Of a stretch of 64,000 nucleotides of DNA, positions 13,101 to 29,393 are shown piece after piece; the first letter of the stretch is position 1, and every line of letters starts with the position of its first letter. Position numbers and translations under genes: made by a program. The notes under the pieces were generated by a model. The model had not been told where the DNA came from. It worked only from the letters and a program-made list of their open reading frames with translations, and made no database searches. The DNA comes from Pyrenopolyporus hunteri (lineage: Eukaryota > Ascomycota > Sordariomycetes > Xylariales > Hypoxylaceae), in NCBI GenBank assembly GCA_902806595.1, contig CADCXC010000010.1:434001-498000 (forward strand), written 5' to 3'.

Positions 13101-16006
13101 AATGGGAATATTTATAATTTTTATTTAACGATTATAATTTTATAATTATTTACTACCACTTTATAAAAATCGAATTTCGTTAAATTTATCGACAATTCGA
13201 CCACTTTATAATAAATAAATTATATCGTTTATTTATTAAAATAAATTATAATAACCTCGATAAAATTTTAATCGATAAAATTAATAAATATTATTATTAA
13301 TGTTAAATATATAATAATCGATTAAAACGATTTAAATTTATTATTAAAAATAACGCCGATTTTAATTATAATATATTTATCGACATAATATATATTAATA
13401 CGAAATTAATATTTTATATTATTAATTAAACTACGATATATTAAATTACGAAATTCTTAAAAAATATAATAATAAAATATATTTAAAATATATTATAAAT
13501 AATGTAAATTAATATTTATTTAAGTTTATCCGACGATATTATTTACGATATCGAAAAAAATTTTATTATTAACGAATTTACAATTAATATTAAAGTTTTA
13601 AATATTATAATTAAAAAAATACCTATTAAGTTTTATAATTCAATAAATAAATTAAAACGATATTATAAATTATTACGATAAATTTTTAAAATTATATCTA
13701 AGGATTTATTTAACGTAAAATCCGAATATATACTATAAATAACTATAAAAATTATTAACGACACCGTAAAACTTAACGAATTAATACTTATATTATTAAT
13801 ATTTAATACATATCTACGATTAATTAATAATTTACCTATAATATTATCCTTAAAAGTTAAAAAAACAACGATTAAAAAAATTATAATTAAAGTAAATAAA
13901 ATTAAAACGAAACAATAAATAATCGATATTTTTAATATAAAAAATAATTCGAATATATTCGATATATTAAATCTATTATTATAATTAAAAATACGTATTT
14001 ATTACGAAAAAAACAATTAAAAAAGTTTATATATATTAATTATTAAAGACAACAAAACGTATACCGTTAAAATAAATAATAAGCTTATTAATTTCCGTAT
14101 AATAATTATTAAATCGTATAATCGTAACATAATAATTAACGTATTAAAGTTTATTTCGATCGTAAAACCCGATTTTAATTTCGATTAATGGGAAAACGAT
14201 AATAATAAAATATATATATTATTAAAGGATTTACCTAAAGTTTAAAAACGAGGACGTAAAAAATTATCCGGTAGTAAAAATAAATTAAAGGTTACTATTA
14301 TTTATATAATTACAAAGGAACGTAAAAATTAATTTTTAACCGTTTAATTATATAAAAAAAGGAAGATTATAACCTTTAAAAAATCTTTTAAAAAATTAAA
14401 TACGAAGGAAATTAAAAGATTTATCAGTAAAAGTATATTTTTATTTAAAAAATATAATCCCGTTAAGTTTTACGGTATTTAATTATTTAATTTTCGTATC
14501 GTTCGAAAAATTAAAGGAAAAAATATCCTATACCTTTTCGAAAAATCTAAACTTATTATTTAAAATTATAATAATAAAAGTAAAAAGGTAATATTAATAT
14601 AATTATCGATTATATAACGATTAAATTAACGAATAATTATAATATTAATATTTATTTTTATAAAAAAAAAAATAAAAGTTTAATTATGTAATATTATATA
14701 AGTTTATATATAATTAAAATTAAAGTTAAATTATATTATTTTAACTCGATTATTTTTTATCTTTATATTTAAATATTTTTTTAATACGATTATAGTAGTT
14801 ATAAAATTTTTATATAATATAATAAAAATTAATATATATTAATAAGTTATATATTTTAAATATTATAAAAAAAAATTTTAAATAATTATATCTATGTATG
14901 ATTTATATTTATTAATATTAAAACCGATTAATTGTTTCGAATTAATAAATATATAAATTAATGATATTTTCGAATTATTCGATGAAATATTCGATTAAAT
15001 AGAAAATTAAAAACGAAAGAAAATAGGATTTTTAATTAAGTTAAAGAAATATTTAACTATAAATTATTCGATTATTTTTAACGGATATATTATTATTATA
15101 AAAATTAACGGAATAGTTTATTTACGTTAAAAAAATTAAAGAAAAAAAGATTACTTTTATTAAATTCGATATTAACGATATAACGTATTAATATATATAA
15201 TAACGTGTCCGTAAAGTATATATCGTATCGATTTATTAACTTAAAGTTACGTATAATATATCCGAAGTAATTTAATATCGTAAACCCGAAATTACCGAAA
15301 TTATGAAATTTAATAAATAATTTAATTAATAAAAGGTAAATATCGATCGAAGATTACGATTTATATTTTTAAATTTAAAAATTATTAAATTATTTATTTT
15401 TATCGATAAATTATTTATAAATAATAAAAATTTAAATTCCTAAATCGAATATATTATATTTATTATAAATAAAATACTTTCGAAATTATCTTTTAATATT
15501 AAAGGTAATATTATTTATTAAAGTTCAATTAAATTAAAACGCGTTATACGAAACGTTTTAACAAACGAAATTTACGTTATAATATATAGCGTAAATATAG
15601 TAATAATTCTTAAAATAACGATTTTATTAATTAATAAAAAATTAAATTATTTAAATTTTTTTATTATTATTTATATTAATTTTTATTTATTTTACGAGTA
15701 TTTAATTAAATTAAATATCACGAAAAAAAAAAAATTTATAATCGATATTATATTACTTCGATAATTATATAAAAAATAAAAGATAATAAAGATTAAATAA
15801 ATTTATAAAAAAGATAATTTTATTAATATTATAACGAAGGGTAATGTTAATAAAATGTTAAAAATGTTTATTAATATAAATAATATTATAATAAAGTTAT
15901 AAGGATAAGTAAAAAAATAAAAAAGAGGAAATTTACTATTATTAATAATTAAAAGAAAAAAGGAATTACGAAAAAAAAAAATTATTAATGTAGTTATATA
16001 ATTTTA

Positions 16007-16262
16007 TATTAAAGAATCTACTATAACGATAATAACAGTAGATATATTTTTATTAAGTGTTTTATTGCTTTAAATAACAAAAACCTAAAGCATATATTTT
16101 AAAAAAGTATATAAATATCGATCAATGTAAAATTAATTAGTTATATTTTTATATAAAAAAATATAATAAATATAACCTCTTTTTATAACTTTTACACTAA
16201 ACGATCGCTTAATATTCTCCCTTCGATTTATTAATTAATGACCCTTTATCATCTAATATTAA
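16007..16262 (+). repeat. 3' LTR of the degraded retrotransposon
   Basis: Direct copy of 9863-10118. It is slightly less mutated, keeping for example CAACAAAAACCTAAAGCAT-like text with non-CpG cytosines. A convincing 5-bp target duplication was not found. Confidence 0.75.
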
Positions 16263-17297
16263 ACCTTTTAATATAATATAATATTATAAAAAACTTAATT
16301 ATTTAAAATTATATATTTATTATCGATTTTAACTTCGATTTTAATTAAATAATATATTAAAAGCATTTATATAATAATTAAACCCGTACATATACTTTAT
16401 TATTTCTTTTTTTATTAAAATTTTAATTTTTTACGGAAGTTTTAATATTAATTTAAATTAAAAATTTTATTATTAATATCGTTAATTTTTTTATTTTATT
16501 ATTTATTTTTATATTTTTATTTTACGAAATTATATTTTTAACTTTATTTAATAATTTAAATATAATTTTTATAACGATATTTATTATTTATATTAAAATT
16601 TTTAATTCTTCGAAATGTTATTCGATTTTTTTCGTAATATCGTATAAAAGTTTAATTTATTCGATAATTTTAATAAATTTATAAAATTAAGTAATTCTTT
16701 TCGATTTATTCGAAATAATATAAATATTTTAATTATCGTTATTTTCGACATTTTCCTTAATTATTTTAATTTTATTATTTATTTAAAAATTTAAAATTAT
16801 TTTTTAATTAAATAATTATAATAATTATAATAAATTTAATTTAATTAATTTAATTAAACCGATTATTAATATCGTTTTATAATTGTATTTTAAATTTTTA
16901 TAAATTTTTAAAATTTTTAAATTATTTAAATCGAAAATTCGTAACGTTTTTTAAAATTTATTAATAATTTAATTAACCTTTTTATTAATTTTTTTAATAC
17001 CGTTTAAATAATATTTAATAATTTTATATTTATTAATAATATTTAAAATTTATTTCGATATTATAATAATTAAATTTTTAATAATTTTATAAATATTAAA
17101 TTATAAGTAAATTTTTATAATATCGTCGACTTTTTTTTAATATTTTTTTTCGTTTAAATTATTTATTAATTTATAATCGTTACGTTTAAATCGAAATTTT
17201 TTTATTTTATTATATTATTATATAAAAGTTATAATTAATTATATTTTTATTTTATTAAAAAAATTTAAATTTAAATTAAATAATTAATATTATTTAT

Positions 17298-18063
17298 AAA
17301 AATTATTATATGCATTATTTATTTTTATTATCGGGCCTTTATTTACATTATTAATATAAAAAGTACATTTCTTATCTTTTATTCGGCCCTATTAACGGAT
17401 TCTTATATAAAAATACAATAATTTAAATAGTTTTTTCGAATACGAATACACTTTTTTAATTAAATTTATTATACATATTAAATTTAAATTACATATAACT
17501 TTTTTATTATATATTTTATTATATTCCACTTATTTTAAAAATATAAAATATAAAAAATAAATTATTAATTTCGCTTTAATTAAACTTTTTTAATAGTATA
17601 AATTTTATATCGATATATCTTTTATTTTAAAAATTATTCGAATATATATTCAATTTTATATAAATGTTAAAAAAGTATACGACCGTAAAAAAAAATTACA
17701 TAACTACCCCGAATTATTACTTACACTTTTAATATCCGTATAAAATTAAATATATATTCGAATAACTTTTAAAATAAAACATACACCGATATAAAACTTA
17801 TATTATTAAAAAAGTTTAATTAAAGCGAAATTAATAATTTATTTTTTATATTTTATACCTTTAAAACGAACGGGATATAATAAAATATATGGTGGGATAT
17901 ATGTAATTAAATTAATTAAAAAAAACATAAAGTATACATTATATATTAACATAATTATACGTAAATTTATATATAAAGTTATTAAATATAATAAGTATTT
18001 TAATATATTAATAATATAAATAAAGCCCGATAATAAAATATAATAATATATATAACAATACTT
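17298..18063. mobile_element. Foldback element FB, copy 2 (766 bp, GAACATT subfamily)
   Basis: The ends correspond to those of copy 1 after C-to-T and G-to-A decay (left AAAAATTATTATATGC, right ATATATAACAATACTT). It is flanked by an 8-bp direct repeat TTATTTAT at 17290-17297 and 18064-18071. The interior is collinear with the other copies, including the Y-shaped TCGGGCCTTTATTTACA subterminal block. Confidence 0.82.
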
Positions 18064-18071
18064 TTATTTAT

Positions 18072-21000
18072 TTATAAAATAATTATTTATTAAAATAATT
18101 TTATATTCGAATTTATATATTTTAAATCTTTTTTAAAATTTTTAAAAAATACTTTAAAAACTTTTTTATTAATTAAATTATCAATTTTTTCGAAAATTAA
18201 ATTATCAATTTTTTCGAAAATTTAATTAAAAATTTTTATAATTATAAATTTTTAAAAAATAAAAAATATTTAAATAAATATATATAATAATTTTATTAAA
18301 AAGAAAATTTTATTCGAAAATTTAAAATAAATAAAAATTTTTATATATATAAACCGAAAATTTTAATATAATAAATAATTTAATCGAATATTTTAATATT
18401 ATAAATATTTTAAATAAATGAATTAAAAATAAAAAAAAATTATTTAGAAAAAAAAAAAAAAAAAAATATAAAAAAGAAAGAAAATTTTATTATTAAAGGA
18501 GGATAAAAAATTTTATATAATCGACGGTAAAATTAACGATATAAAATTTCTTTTTAAAAAGTCGATTTTAATATTTATTTTTAATATTTTCGATACTTTT
18601 TTCCATATTTTTACTTTATATTTTTTCTTTTTTATTAAATGGAATTTATTTTATTTTTTAATTATTTAAACGATATTTTATATTAAAAAGTTTTTTTCGT
18701 ATTATTAATTATATATTAAAGAATATTTTTTTTATTTTACAAGATATTTTAATTTCGATATTTTTTTTATTTTATTTATATATTTATTTATAATTTTTTT
18801 TTATTTTATAAAAATGTTATTTATCGTTATTTCCTTCCATTATTATTTTACTTTATTAAATAATATATCGATTATATAAATTTATTTTTAATAATATTTT
18901 AATTAATTATATTATTAATATAAATTTATAAATTTATTGATATATTAATATATTTAACTTATAAATAAAAAATCTTATACATCGTATAATTATTAATAAT
19001 TCGATATATTATATTAATTATTTTCGAAAAGATTTCTTTAATAATTTATATCTTTTATATAATTTTAAATATATTTAATAACTTATTTTTTAAATAATTT
19101 TAATATATTTTATATCGTATCGAATTTTAACTTCGATTATTATAAAATTTATAATTATTTTAACTTTTTTATAATAAAAATTTTATATTATTTAATAATT
19201 AATATCGTTAATAAATAAATTTAATATATTTAAAAATTTTTTAAATTTAAAATTTAAAATTATTTTATTTAAGGATTATTTTAATATTTTTAAAAAGGCA
19301 TTATTTATATTATATTATAAAATAAAAATAATATTAATTTATAATTTATTTAATATTACGTAATAAAATCGAATAATTATTTTTACGTTTTAATTTTTTT
19401 TATTTATTTACAGATAATAATTAATTAATATTATTAATATAATTTTTAATTTAATAAGAATAATTTATTAAAATTTAAATATAAATTTTAAATCTTTATT
19501 TAAAATAATTTTTTTAAATATTTTCTAATTATATAATATTAAAAATTTTAACGTTAAAACAATTTAATTTTTTACTTTATATTTAATATTATCGAAAATT
19601 AATATTATATTTTTAATAAATTTATAAATTATTATTATTATTATATCGAAAATTATATATCTTTTTATTATTTATATTATATTTTTAATTAATATTTCAA
19701 ATAATATAATAATTAAATCTTATAAAATAATATAATAAAATAGTTTAAATAAATTTATAAATAATAATTCGTTAAAAAGTTTTAATTTATTCGTATAATT
19801 TTTTTAATATTTTAAATATTATAATATATATTTTCGGGTTTTTTATATTAAATTTTAAATTAAAATTTTTTATAATTTCTAAATTATTTTTTAAATTTCG
19901 AAATAATATTTTCAATTATATATTAATTTTAATAATTTTTAATATGATTTAATAAAATTATTAATCGTTTATATCCGTTAAATATAATATAATATATTAA
20001 TTTATATTAAAATTTATATTTATATTATTTTACGATATTTTCTTTTTTATTAATTTTAATATTTATAAGAATTTTATATAATTTCATAAATCGTTTATTC
20101 GTTTAATATTTTTAAGCGATTTTTTATTTATATTTATTTAAAATTACGATTTTTATAATTATATATCCGAAATTATTTATTATATCGTTAAATATAAATT
20201 TAATTAAATTATTTATTTCGATAATATTTTCGAAAAAATTTATCGTAAGTAATTTTAATAAAACGTTTAATATAAAATTTATTTTATTTTATATATATTT
20301 AATATTTAAATTAAATTAAAAAAAATAAATCGAAATAATTATTAATTTCGTATTTATTTTATTTATATCCAACGTTTTTAAATTTATTTATTTTACGATT
20401 TTTTTAATAATTATATAATCGGTTAAAATAACGATTTTTTAAAGATACGATTGTTTCGATATATTTTTATTAAATATGCCATTTTTAATTCGATTATTTA
20501 ATATTTTTTTTCTATTTTAATTAAAATTTTAAATAAAAATATAATAAATATTATATTTTCGACGAGGATATTTTAATTATTTTGTGTATTTATTAAATAA
20601 AATATTATTATTTCGATTTTTTTTATTTAAATATTTTTAATTTAATAAAAATAATTCGATTATAATATTAATAATTTAATATAATAAATTTAAATAATTC
20701 TTTTAAAATTATTTAAATATTAATAATTTTAATTCTATTAATTGAAACGAAGTTTTTACGATATATATTTTTTTAATCTTAAAATCCGTTAAAATTTTAT
20801 CGAACTTTTATTTTTATTAAATATAATTATTTTTCGATTTTAAAATCATTTAATTTTTTATTAATATTAAAATACGTATTTATTTAAAAAACCGATTATA
20901 TTTATATAAATTTCGAAATTCGTAAAAATTTTCGATATTTATATTTTTTATATCGTTTTAATTTAATTTTACGAAATTAATATTTCGTTTTTATTTATTA

Positions 21001-24000
21001 TAAATTTTAATAATTTAATCGATAAATATTTTAAAAACTTTTTTTTAAAAATTAAATAATTTTAATTTAATTTTATATTTAAAAAATTTAATAAAAATAT
21101 TTATAGTATTTTTTTTATTTCGTTATATATTATAATAATAATAATAATAATAATAATATATTTAATATTTGGTTTAAATCGTATTATTAAATTATATTAC
21201 GTATATTAAATTCGATTTTATTTAAAATATAAAACGATAAAAATAAAAATTTAATTCGAAAGGAATTTTATATTTATATGTTAATATTATATAAAAGATT
21301 TTTTATTATTTTTTATTTTTTAAAGATTTTTTTATATCGTAAAATATTTTATCGTAATTATTTTTTATAGGTTTTATCGAGGTTATTTAAATATTTTTTC
21401 GATTATTATTAATTATTATTTTATAAAATATAATTTTTTTTAAAAAAATAAAAAAATTACGATAATCGAAATAATTAAAAAGTTAACGGATTTTATATTT
21501 TAATTAAATATAAAAAATTCGAAAGATATATTATATAAATGAATATTATACGATATAATTAAAGTTTTGTTTTTATTTATATCGATATATATATATATCG
21601 GTCGATTATATCGAAATAATCGAAACGTCGATAATAATTAACGAAATCGTTATATTTAATTCGTTTCGTTAAAAAACGATATAAAATCGATCGATTAAAA
21701 ATAAATTTTTTAAAATTAAATATTATAAGTAATTTTTAACGATTATATATTAAAAAAATATAATCCATTTATTATTTTTTAAAAAAATAACGTCGAAAAT
21801 ATCGATTATATCGATATATATAAATTAATATAAAAAAATTAGATAAATTAAAAACATAAACGAATAAAAAGTTTATTTCTTTTTAATTTATTTATTTATT
21901 TTTTTATTTTTAACGATATTTTAATAATTTAATTTAAAATTTATTAATATTATTTTAAATATTTCGAAATTTTTTAATAAAATAATTATTATTCAATTAT
22001 AATATTTTTTTATTACGGGTAATTAATAAAAAAAAATTAAATCATCGATAATATTAAAAATACGTTTTTTTTATTTAATTTATAATTTTTTTATCGAAAT
22101 AATAAATATTATTATTATTATTATTATTATTTTTACGCCGTATATTTATATATATATTATAAAAATATAAAAATATATAATTTTATTATTCGATAATAAT
22201 TTAAATAAAAATCGTTAATTCGAATAAAATTTATTTCGTTATAATTTTTTTTCGATTATATTATTTAACGATATAAATTTTTTTTTTTAAAATTTTAAAA
22301 ATTTACTTTTTTAATAAATATAATTAAATTAAAAAAAAATTATTTAATATTTTTTTATTTCTTTTTTTATTTATTTTTTTTTCGAAATTTTTTTAAAAGT
22401 TAAAACGATTCGTAATTATCCGTTTTATAAGTTTTTAATTATAATTATCATTTTTTAAAATAACTTTATTATAATTTTTATATATTTATTTTTTATTTAA
22501 AAAGTTATTTTTTATTAATCGAAAATTTATATCGATATCGATTATTTAATGTTATTTATTTAAATTAATATTTTTTCGTAAATTTTTATAAATAATTTTT
22601 TTTTATATTTTTTTTTCTTCGTATTTATTTAATTATTTTATTATTTATTTTCGTTATATATTATATACTATCGTTTATTATTTTTTATTATCGAAATGTA
22701 TGTTATTATTTCGTAAAAAATATTTTATTATTTTTCGATAATATATATAATATATATTCGATTTATAACGATTAAAATACGATTTACTATTAATAAATTT
22801 ATAAAATTCGATTATTTTTTTAAACAAATTTCGATAATATTTTATAAACGATATCATTAACGATATTAATTTTATTTTTTCGTAAAAGTTTTTTTCTCGT
22901 ATTTATTATATTTTTATAATATTAATATATTTTTTTCGTAAATTATTTCAAATATATAAAACGATAATATTATTTTTAAAATTTTATTAAAATAAATATC
23001 GACAATTTATATATTAAAAACTTTCGATATTTACGATAATTTCGACGATTTTGATTTTTTATACTTTATAAAAATAAAAATCGAAATATACGAAATAATA
23101 TTACGTTTAATATATAAATTTATAATAATCGAAAAAACCTATCGAAATAATTTTTTAATTAAAAAATATATCGTTATATAAAAATCCGTTTATATATAAT
23201 AAATTTAATAATAACGATAATATTTATTAAAATATTTTAAACATTTATATCTAATTATAAATAATTTTATTTTTTTATTTCGTATCGTTAATATTAATTA
23301 TTTATAAATTATAAAAAATTATCGATAATTAATCGAAATACGAAAATATCGTTTATTATTCGATAATTTCGATTTTTATAAATAAAATCGAATTAAAATT
23401 AAATTTTAAAGGAACTTAAAAAAAGTTTTAACGCGAAAATTCGAAATAAAAAAAACTTAAATTTTTTTAAATATTTTCTTTATTAAATAAAAAACCTTTA
23501 ATTTATTAAAATAATTACGATATTTTCGAAAAAAAAATAATAAACAAATATTATAATATTATTTACGAATTAAATAAATATTTTATCGATTATAATATTA
23601 ATTTATTTAAAAATATTTAATTATATAAATTTAATGCGTAATATTTAATATTAAATATTTTATAATTTCGCTTTTATTTTATTATTTTTTTTTAATATAT
23701 TATTTCGTTTTTTAAATTTATATTTTTTATAAATTACTTTTTATAATATTATTTTTAATATTACTTTATATATTAAAAATAATCGTTTTTATAAAAATTA
23801 TTTAATTATTATTTTTATTTTTTTTAAATTTAATAAAACTTTTTTATAATTTTTATAAATAATAAAAATTTAAAATTTTAATTTTATTTATAAGATAAAT
23901 TTAATTTTATTATATTTCGAATAATTTATAATTATATAATATATCGTTTCGTGTTTTTTATATTCGTATTTTAATAAAACGATTTTTAAAACGTTTTTTT

Positions 24001-24724
24001 CGGAAAAAAACGTCTTTAAATTTATTTTTTTAATTCGTATTTATATTAATGTAAAAGTTCCGTATTTTTATACGTTGTAATATTATAATTATATTTATAA
24101 ATTTTAAAAAAATGTATTTATTACGATTATATTTCGTATACGTAACGTTTTAAAATATTCGATTTATTTATTAATTATAATATTTATAATATTATTTTTA
24201 ATTATTTATTTTTTTAATTATTTTTTTTAATTTTATTATTATTTTAATTTTTATTTATTATTATTTTAAAAAATTGTTTTTTTTTTAATTTTATAATTTA
24301 ATAGTTATAATTAGATTTTAATATTTATATTTTTAATAATTTTAACGAATTTTATTATATATATTTTAAATTTAAAATTTATAATTTTTTTTATTTAAAT
24401 ATAAATTTATTAGAAAATATTTTAATTTATTTTCGAATTAAACGATAAAAGTTATTTTATACGTTTCGTTTATTTTTTTAAAATATTTCGATTACGTTAA
24501 ATTTGATTTAATTGTTATATTTTTTATTTTATTATTTTATAAAAACGTATATTATATAATTATATCGAATATTATTACGTTTTTAATAATTTTAATATAA
24601 ATTTTTTTCGCTTTCGAAATGTTATAATTTTATATAAAAATCGTTAATTTAAATAATATGTATTTTTATTTTTTTATTTTTATTTTTATAATTTTTAAAT
24701 ATCGTTTTTATTTTAATTTTTTAT
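18072..24724. other. Degraded AT-rich interval; part is a repeat (22104-22935)
   Basis: No gene or transposon domain can be read. An ATA microsatellite lies at about 21131-21158. The sub-interval 22104-22935 recurs at 46392-47218, so at least part belongs to a dispersed repeat. Nothing else is recognisable. Confidence 0.6.
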
Positions 24725-24732
24725 TTAATTAT

Positions 24733-25497
24733 AAGTTTTATTATTAATATTTCTTCGTTTTATTATCGAATTTTATTAATATTTTCAATATAAAAATATA
24801 TCTTTTATTTTATATTTAATCTTATTAATATATTTTTATATAAAAATGTAGTAAATTAGATAATTTTACCGAGTACGGGTATATTTTTTTAATTAATTTA
24901 ATTATATATATTTTATTATATATTTTATTATATATTTTATTATATTTTATTTATTTTAAAAATGTAAAATATAAAAATTAAATCGTTAATTTTGCGTTAA
25001 TTAAACTTTTTTAATGGTATAAGTTTTATAGCGGTATATGTTTTATTTTAAAAATTATTTAAATATATATTTAATTTTATACGGATGTTAAAAGTATAAG
25101 TGGTAATTCGGGGTGGTTATGTAATTTCTTTTTACGGTCGTATATTTTTTTAATATTTTTTAACACTTTTAAATATATGTATAAAATTGACTTTATATTT
25201 AAATAATTTTCGAAATAAAGCATGTACCGATATAAAATTTATACTATTAAAAAGGTTTAATTGACGCGAAATTAACGATTTAATTTTTACATTTTACATT
25301 TTTAGAGTAGGTAGGATATAATGAGATGTATGGTGGGAATTAAATTAATTGAAAAAAGGTATAAAGTGTATATTATATATTAACACGATTATATGTAGAT
25401 TTATATGTGGGGTTATTAAATATAATAGGTATTTTAATGTATTAAGAGTGTTAATAAAGCTCGATAATAATTTTAAAGAGTGTTAATAATAAAATTC
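24733..25497. mobile_element. Foldback element FB, copy 3 (765 bp, GAATTTT subfamily)
   Basis: Ends are AAGTTTTATTATTAA on the left and TTAATAATAAAATTC on the right, an imperfect inverted pair. An 8-bp direct repeat TTAATTAT flanks it at 24725-24732 and 25498-25505. Interior arms match other FB copies, but the terminal ~30 bp differ from the GAACATT and GAGGATTG forms, defining a second subfamily. Confidence 0.82.
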
Positions 25498-25516
25498 TTA
25501 ATTATATTTTTAAAAA

Positions 25517-28500
25517 TTTAATATTTTTCATCGAATTAAATATATAATTTTTTAAACGTATTAATTTCGTAATCGAAGTATATATATAAATAAAATAAAT
25601 AAATTTATTTTTATTAAATAAAAAAAATATTTCGTATTTTTTTATTTATTTTTAATATTTAACGTATATATTTTCGAATTTTTTATAATTTTTCTTCGAA
25701 TCGTAATTAATAATAAAAAAGTTTATATCGTTTATAAAATTTATTATTAATATTTTTTTATTTTTTAAAATTTTATATAACGATATAATATATAAAATAA
25801 ATAAAATAAAAAAAAAATAAAAAATTTTATAATATTTCGTTCGTAATTCGATATTATTATAAATTTTCGCCGTCGAAAATAAAAATAATTTATTTATTTA
25901 TTAAATAGTTTTTAATTTAACGTATAATTTAATTTAAAAAATTTTTTATAATTATAATATATATTATTTTTATCGATATTATATTATTAAATATCTTCGA
26001 TATATTTAATTATAATAATAACGTTATTATTTTATATTTTTATAAAAAAAAATTATTTTCGTTATTATATAAATAATTATTTTCGTAAATTTATATATTT
26101 TATTTCTTATTTATTTTTTTAAAAATAAACCGTATTTTTTTACCGTTATTATAATTTATTATATAAAAACTTTTTCGATTATTTTTTTTATCGTATTAAA
26201 TAAAAATATAAAACGATAAACCTTCGAAAAAAAAATTTTTTCGTTCGTTTTTTTTAACTTAAAAAAAATTATTATACGAAATTATTTAAAAATTTTAAAG
26301 TAATAACTTAATTTAAAATTTTATATAATTATTTTAATTAAAATTCGAAATAAAAATTTTTTATAAATTTTAAAAAAATTAATAAAAAAAAAGTTTTTAT
26401 TCGATATTTTTTATAATTTAATTTTTATAATTATATTTTTTATTTTTTTTATATAATTTTTTATTATATTTAAAATAAGTTAATTAAATTTATTCGATTA
26501 TTTTTAATATTGAATAAATTTATATCGTTAATAAAAAAAATTTATTAATTAAAAATTATTTTTTATTTTTTCGTTTTATTATTTACGAAATTTTTTAAAA
26601 ATTATCTTTTATATTAAATAAATATGTATTTTATAATGGTTATTAATTTTTAAATTTAATTTATTTTTTTAATTTTTAAAATATAATGTTATTTTATAAA
26701 ATTTTCGTTATTACTTTTCGAAAATATATTTATTTAATTATATTTACTGTTATTTTATATTATTTATTAATAATTTTTAATTTTTTTTAATATTATTTCG
26801 ATTTAATTTCGTTTTATTTTTTTCGAATATACGTTATATTAATTTTAATTTATTATATTTTTTTCGATTATTATTTAATTACTTTTATTATTAAAGATTT
26901 TTATTATAACGTAATTATTTATGTTATTTTTTAAAATTTTTTCGATTAAATAATATATATATTCGTTTATATAAGTTTTATTTTTAAATTTATTTAAAAT
27001 TTCGATTTTTTAAATTTTAATTTTAATTAAAATTTTATTTATTTTTTTATATTTTATCGATTTTTATTACGCAAACTTTTTTCGATTTTATTTTTATATT
27101 TATTCTAATTTTTTACGCTATATAATTCAAGTCGTTTTATTCGAAAAACCTCGAAAAAATATATTTAAATTTAATATCGATTTAAGTTAAATTTAACGTT
27201 AAATTTTTTTATTTATAAAATCTTTTAATTATATTTTTTTTAAAGCTAATAAAAATAAAGTATTAACGTTTTATTAAGTAAAAAAACTTTTTTAAATTTT
27301 TTTAAATTTTATTTTTGTCGTTTTATAATAAATAATATATATTTATATTTTTTATTATTATATTAAAACTTTTCGCGTGTTTTTATAATATATTCGAGAT
27401 AGGATTTTTTTTCGATGTTTTTCGTAATTTTATATATATAAATTAAATTTTAATTTCGTAATTTTAAGTTTTTATTTTTATTATAATTTATTTATAATTT
27501 ATTTCGTTATTTTCTTTTATTTTATTTAAAACTTTATTAATATATAAAATTATTTTCCTCGATTTCTTTTAAATTATATAATAATTATCGGAATTTAAAA
27601 AATACGATTTATTTTTTATAAATTATAATTTTTAAATTATTATTATGTTTTTATTATATTTACTTTTTAATATTTATATTAATATTTTAAAAGTTTATAT
27701 TATATTTTAATAAACGATATAAATACTTATTATTAAATGTTTTTAAATAAAGTGTAATTTATTACGTTTAATTATATTTAAAGTAATTTGAATTTCGTTT
27801 TAAATTAAATTATAATAAAAATCGAAAAAATTTCGAAAAAAATTCGAATTTAAAGTTATTCGATTATTATAATTTTTTTCCCCTATTTTTTAAATATCTT
27901 TTTTTTAAAGGTAATAAAAATTTTCGAAACGTTAATATTTTTAATATTATTTAAGGTTAAAGCCGTATAAATATTAAATTTTTTCGTATTATAAAAAATA
28001 TAAATATTTTTTATATTATTAAATATAAAATTAAATTTAATAATAATTTTTTTATTATTTAAATTCTTTTCGAATTAATAAAATTTATAAACGTATATTT
28101 TTTTAATTTTTTTTTATTTATTAAATTATTAAATATTTTTTTAAGTTACGTATTTACCGTCGTAATTACGATATAATAATTAATTCTAATATATTTTATC
28201 TTCGTTTTCGTGGGTAAAGTTTATATATTTATTGTATTTAATTTATTTTTCGTAATATTTTATAATATATTTAAATTTAAAGTATTTATAATATTATTTT
28301 ATTTTTATTTTTTTAATAAAAATACGTATATCAATATTTTTATTTTTTATATTAATTTATTATTATAAAATCGTTATATAATCTTTAAATTATTTATTTT
28401 TAATATTAAAATAATGTATTTCGTTTCGAAATTCTTACGATAAATTAATTTATTTTATTTTATGATTTATATATTTCGTTTTTTAAATTTATTTAAAAGG

Positions 28501-29393
28501 TTTATTAAAATCGCGTAAATATTTTTTAATTTATCGAATTTAAAATTTTTCGTTATAACGGTAAAAATTTTATTTTTATTAATAATTTATAAGTCGAAAA
28601 TCTTTTTTATTTAAAATTAATTTATTTTATATATTATCGTTTTTTCGTAAGACGTAAAAGTTACGTCTTTGTTTTGTAATCGTTTAATTATTATAACTTT
28701 TTATTTTTTTATAAATATATTTATTATTTATATTATTTTTTCGAGGTTCTTCGTTTTTAAATTATTATTAACGTTTTTTTTTATTATAATTTTTTTTAAT
28801 TTTCGAATTAATATTATTAAGATTAAAATTTATTAATTCGTTATTTTTTTCGTTATAATATTTGTTTAAATTTTCGTCGAATATTAAATATATTCGAAAA
28901 AAATAACGACGTTTAATAAAACGATTACGTTTTTATTTTTTTTTAATTTCGTAATTAAATTATTTATTATATTTATTAATTTTTAAATTATAACCTTTTA
29001 TAAAATATCGGGTTCGTTTTTATATTGTTTTTTATTTGTTATATAATGTTTATTTATTTCTTCGAATATTTTCGATTATATTTTAAATATTTTTTTTTAT
29101 TTTTATTAATTATATTCATTAATATATAAAATAAAACTTTAATCGTATCGATATTATTTTCGTATATTTATTTTCGTTTATTTGTTCTATTTATTTTATA
29201 TTTTTTTTTTCGATTTTTGTCGAAGGTTCGTTGCGTAATACTTTCGAGCACGTTTTAACCGCGTCGTTTATTGCGAGATCCGCGCTTTTCGCCGTTGCCA
29301 TCGTAAATACGATACGATAATTTCCTTCGTTTTTTCGATGTTTATTTTATTCGTTTTATATTTATTTCATTATTTTACACTTTACGTAATATA
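25517..29393. repeat. Repeat A, copy 2 (direct copy of 1-3863)
   Basis: Collinear with 1-3863. Near its right end the CpG-dense patch (29215-29330) is less mutated than in copy 1. On the minus strand it contains an ATG at 29301 followed by an open frame starting MATAKSADLAIND for about 27 codons before decay. That may be the start of an element-encoded protein. The same position in copy 1 (about 3770) is damaged. Class unknown. Confidence 0.85.

Larger units (their letters stand above)
9863..16262 (+). mobile_element. Degraded LTR retrotransposon (about 6.4 kb)
   Basis: Two direct repeats of about 256 bp (9863-10118 and 16007-16262) bracket a ~5.9 kb interior. Both repeats start TATTAAA, the expected RIP product of a TGTTGAA-type LTR start. 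The interior is A-rich on the plus strand and has no open frame left, so Copia versus Gypsy cannot be decided. Part of the interior (about 13495-15450) recurs at 31523-33472. Orientation plus is inferred only from strand base bias. Confidence 0.7.
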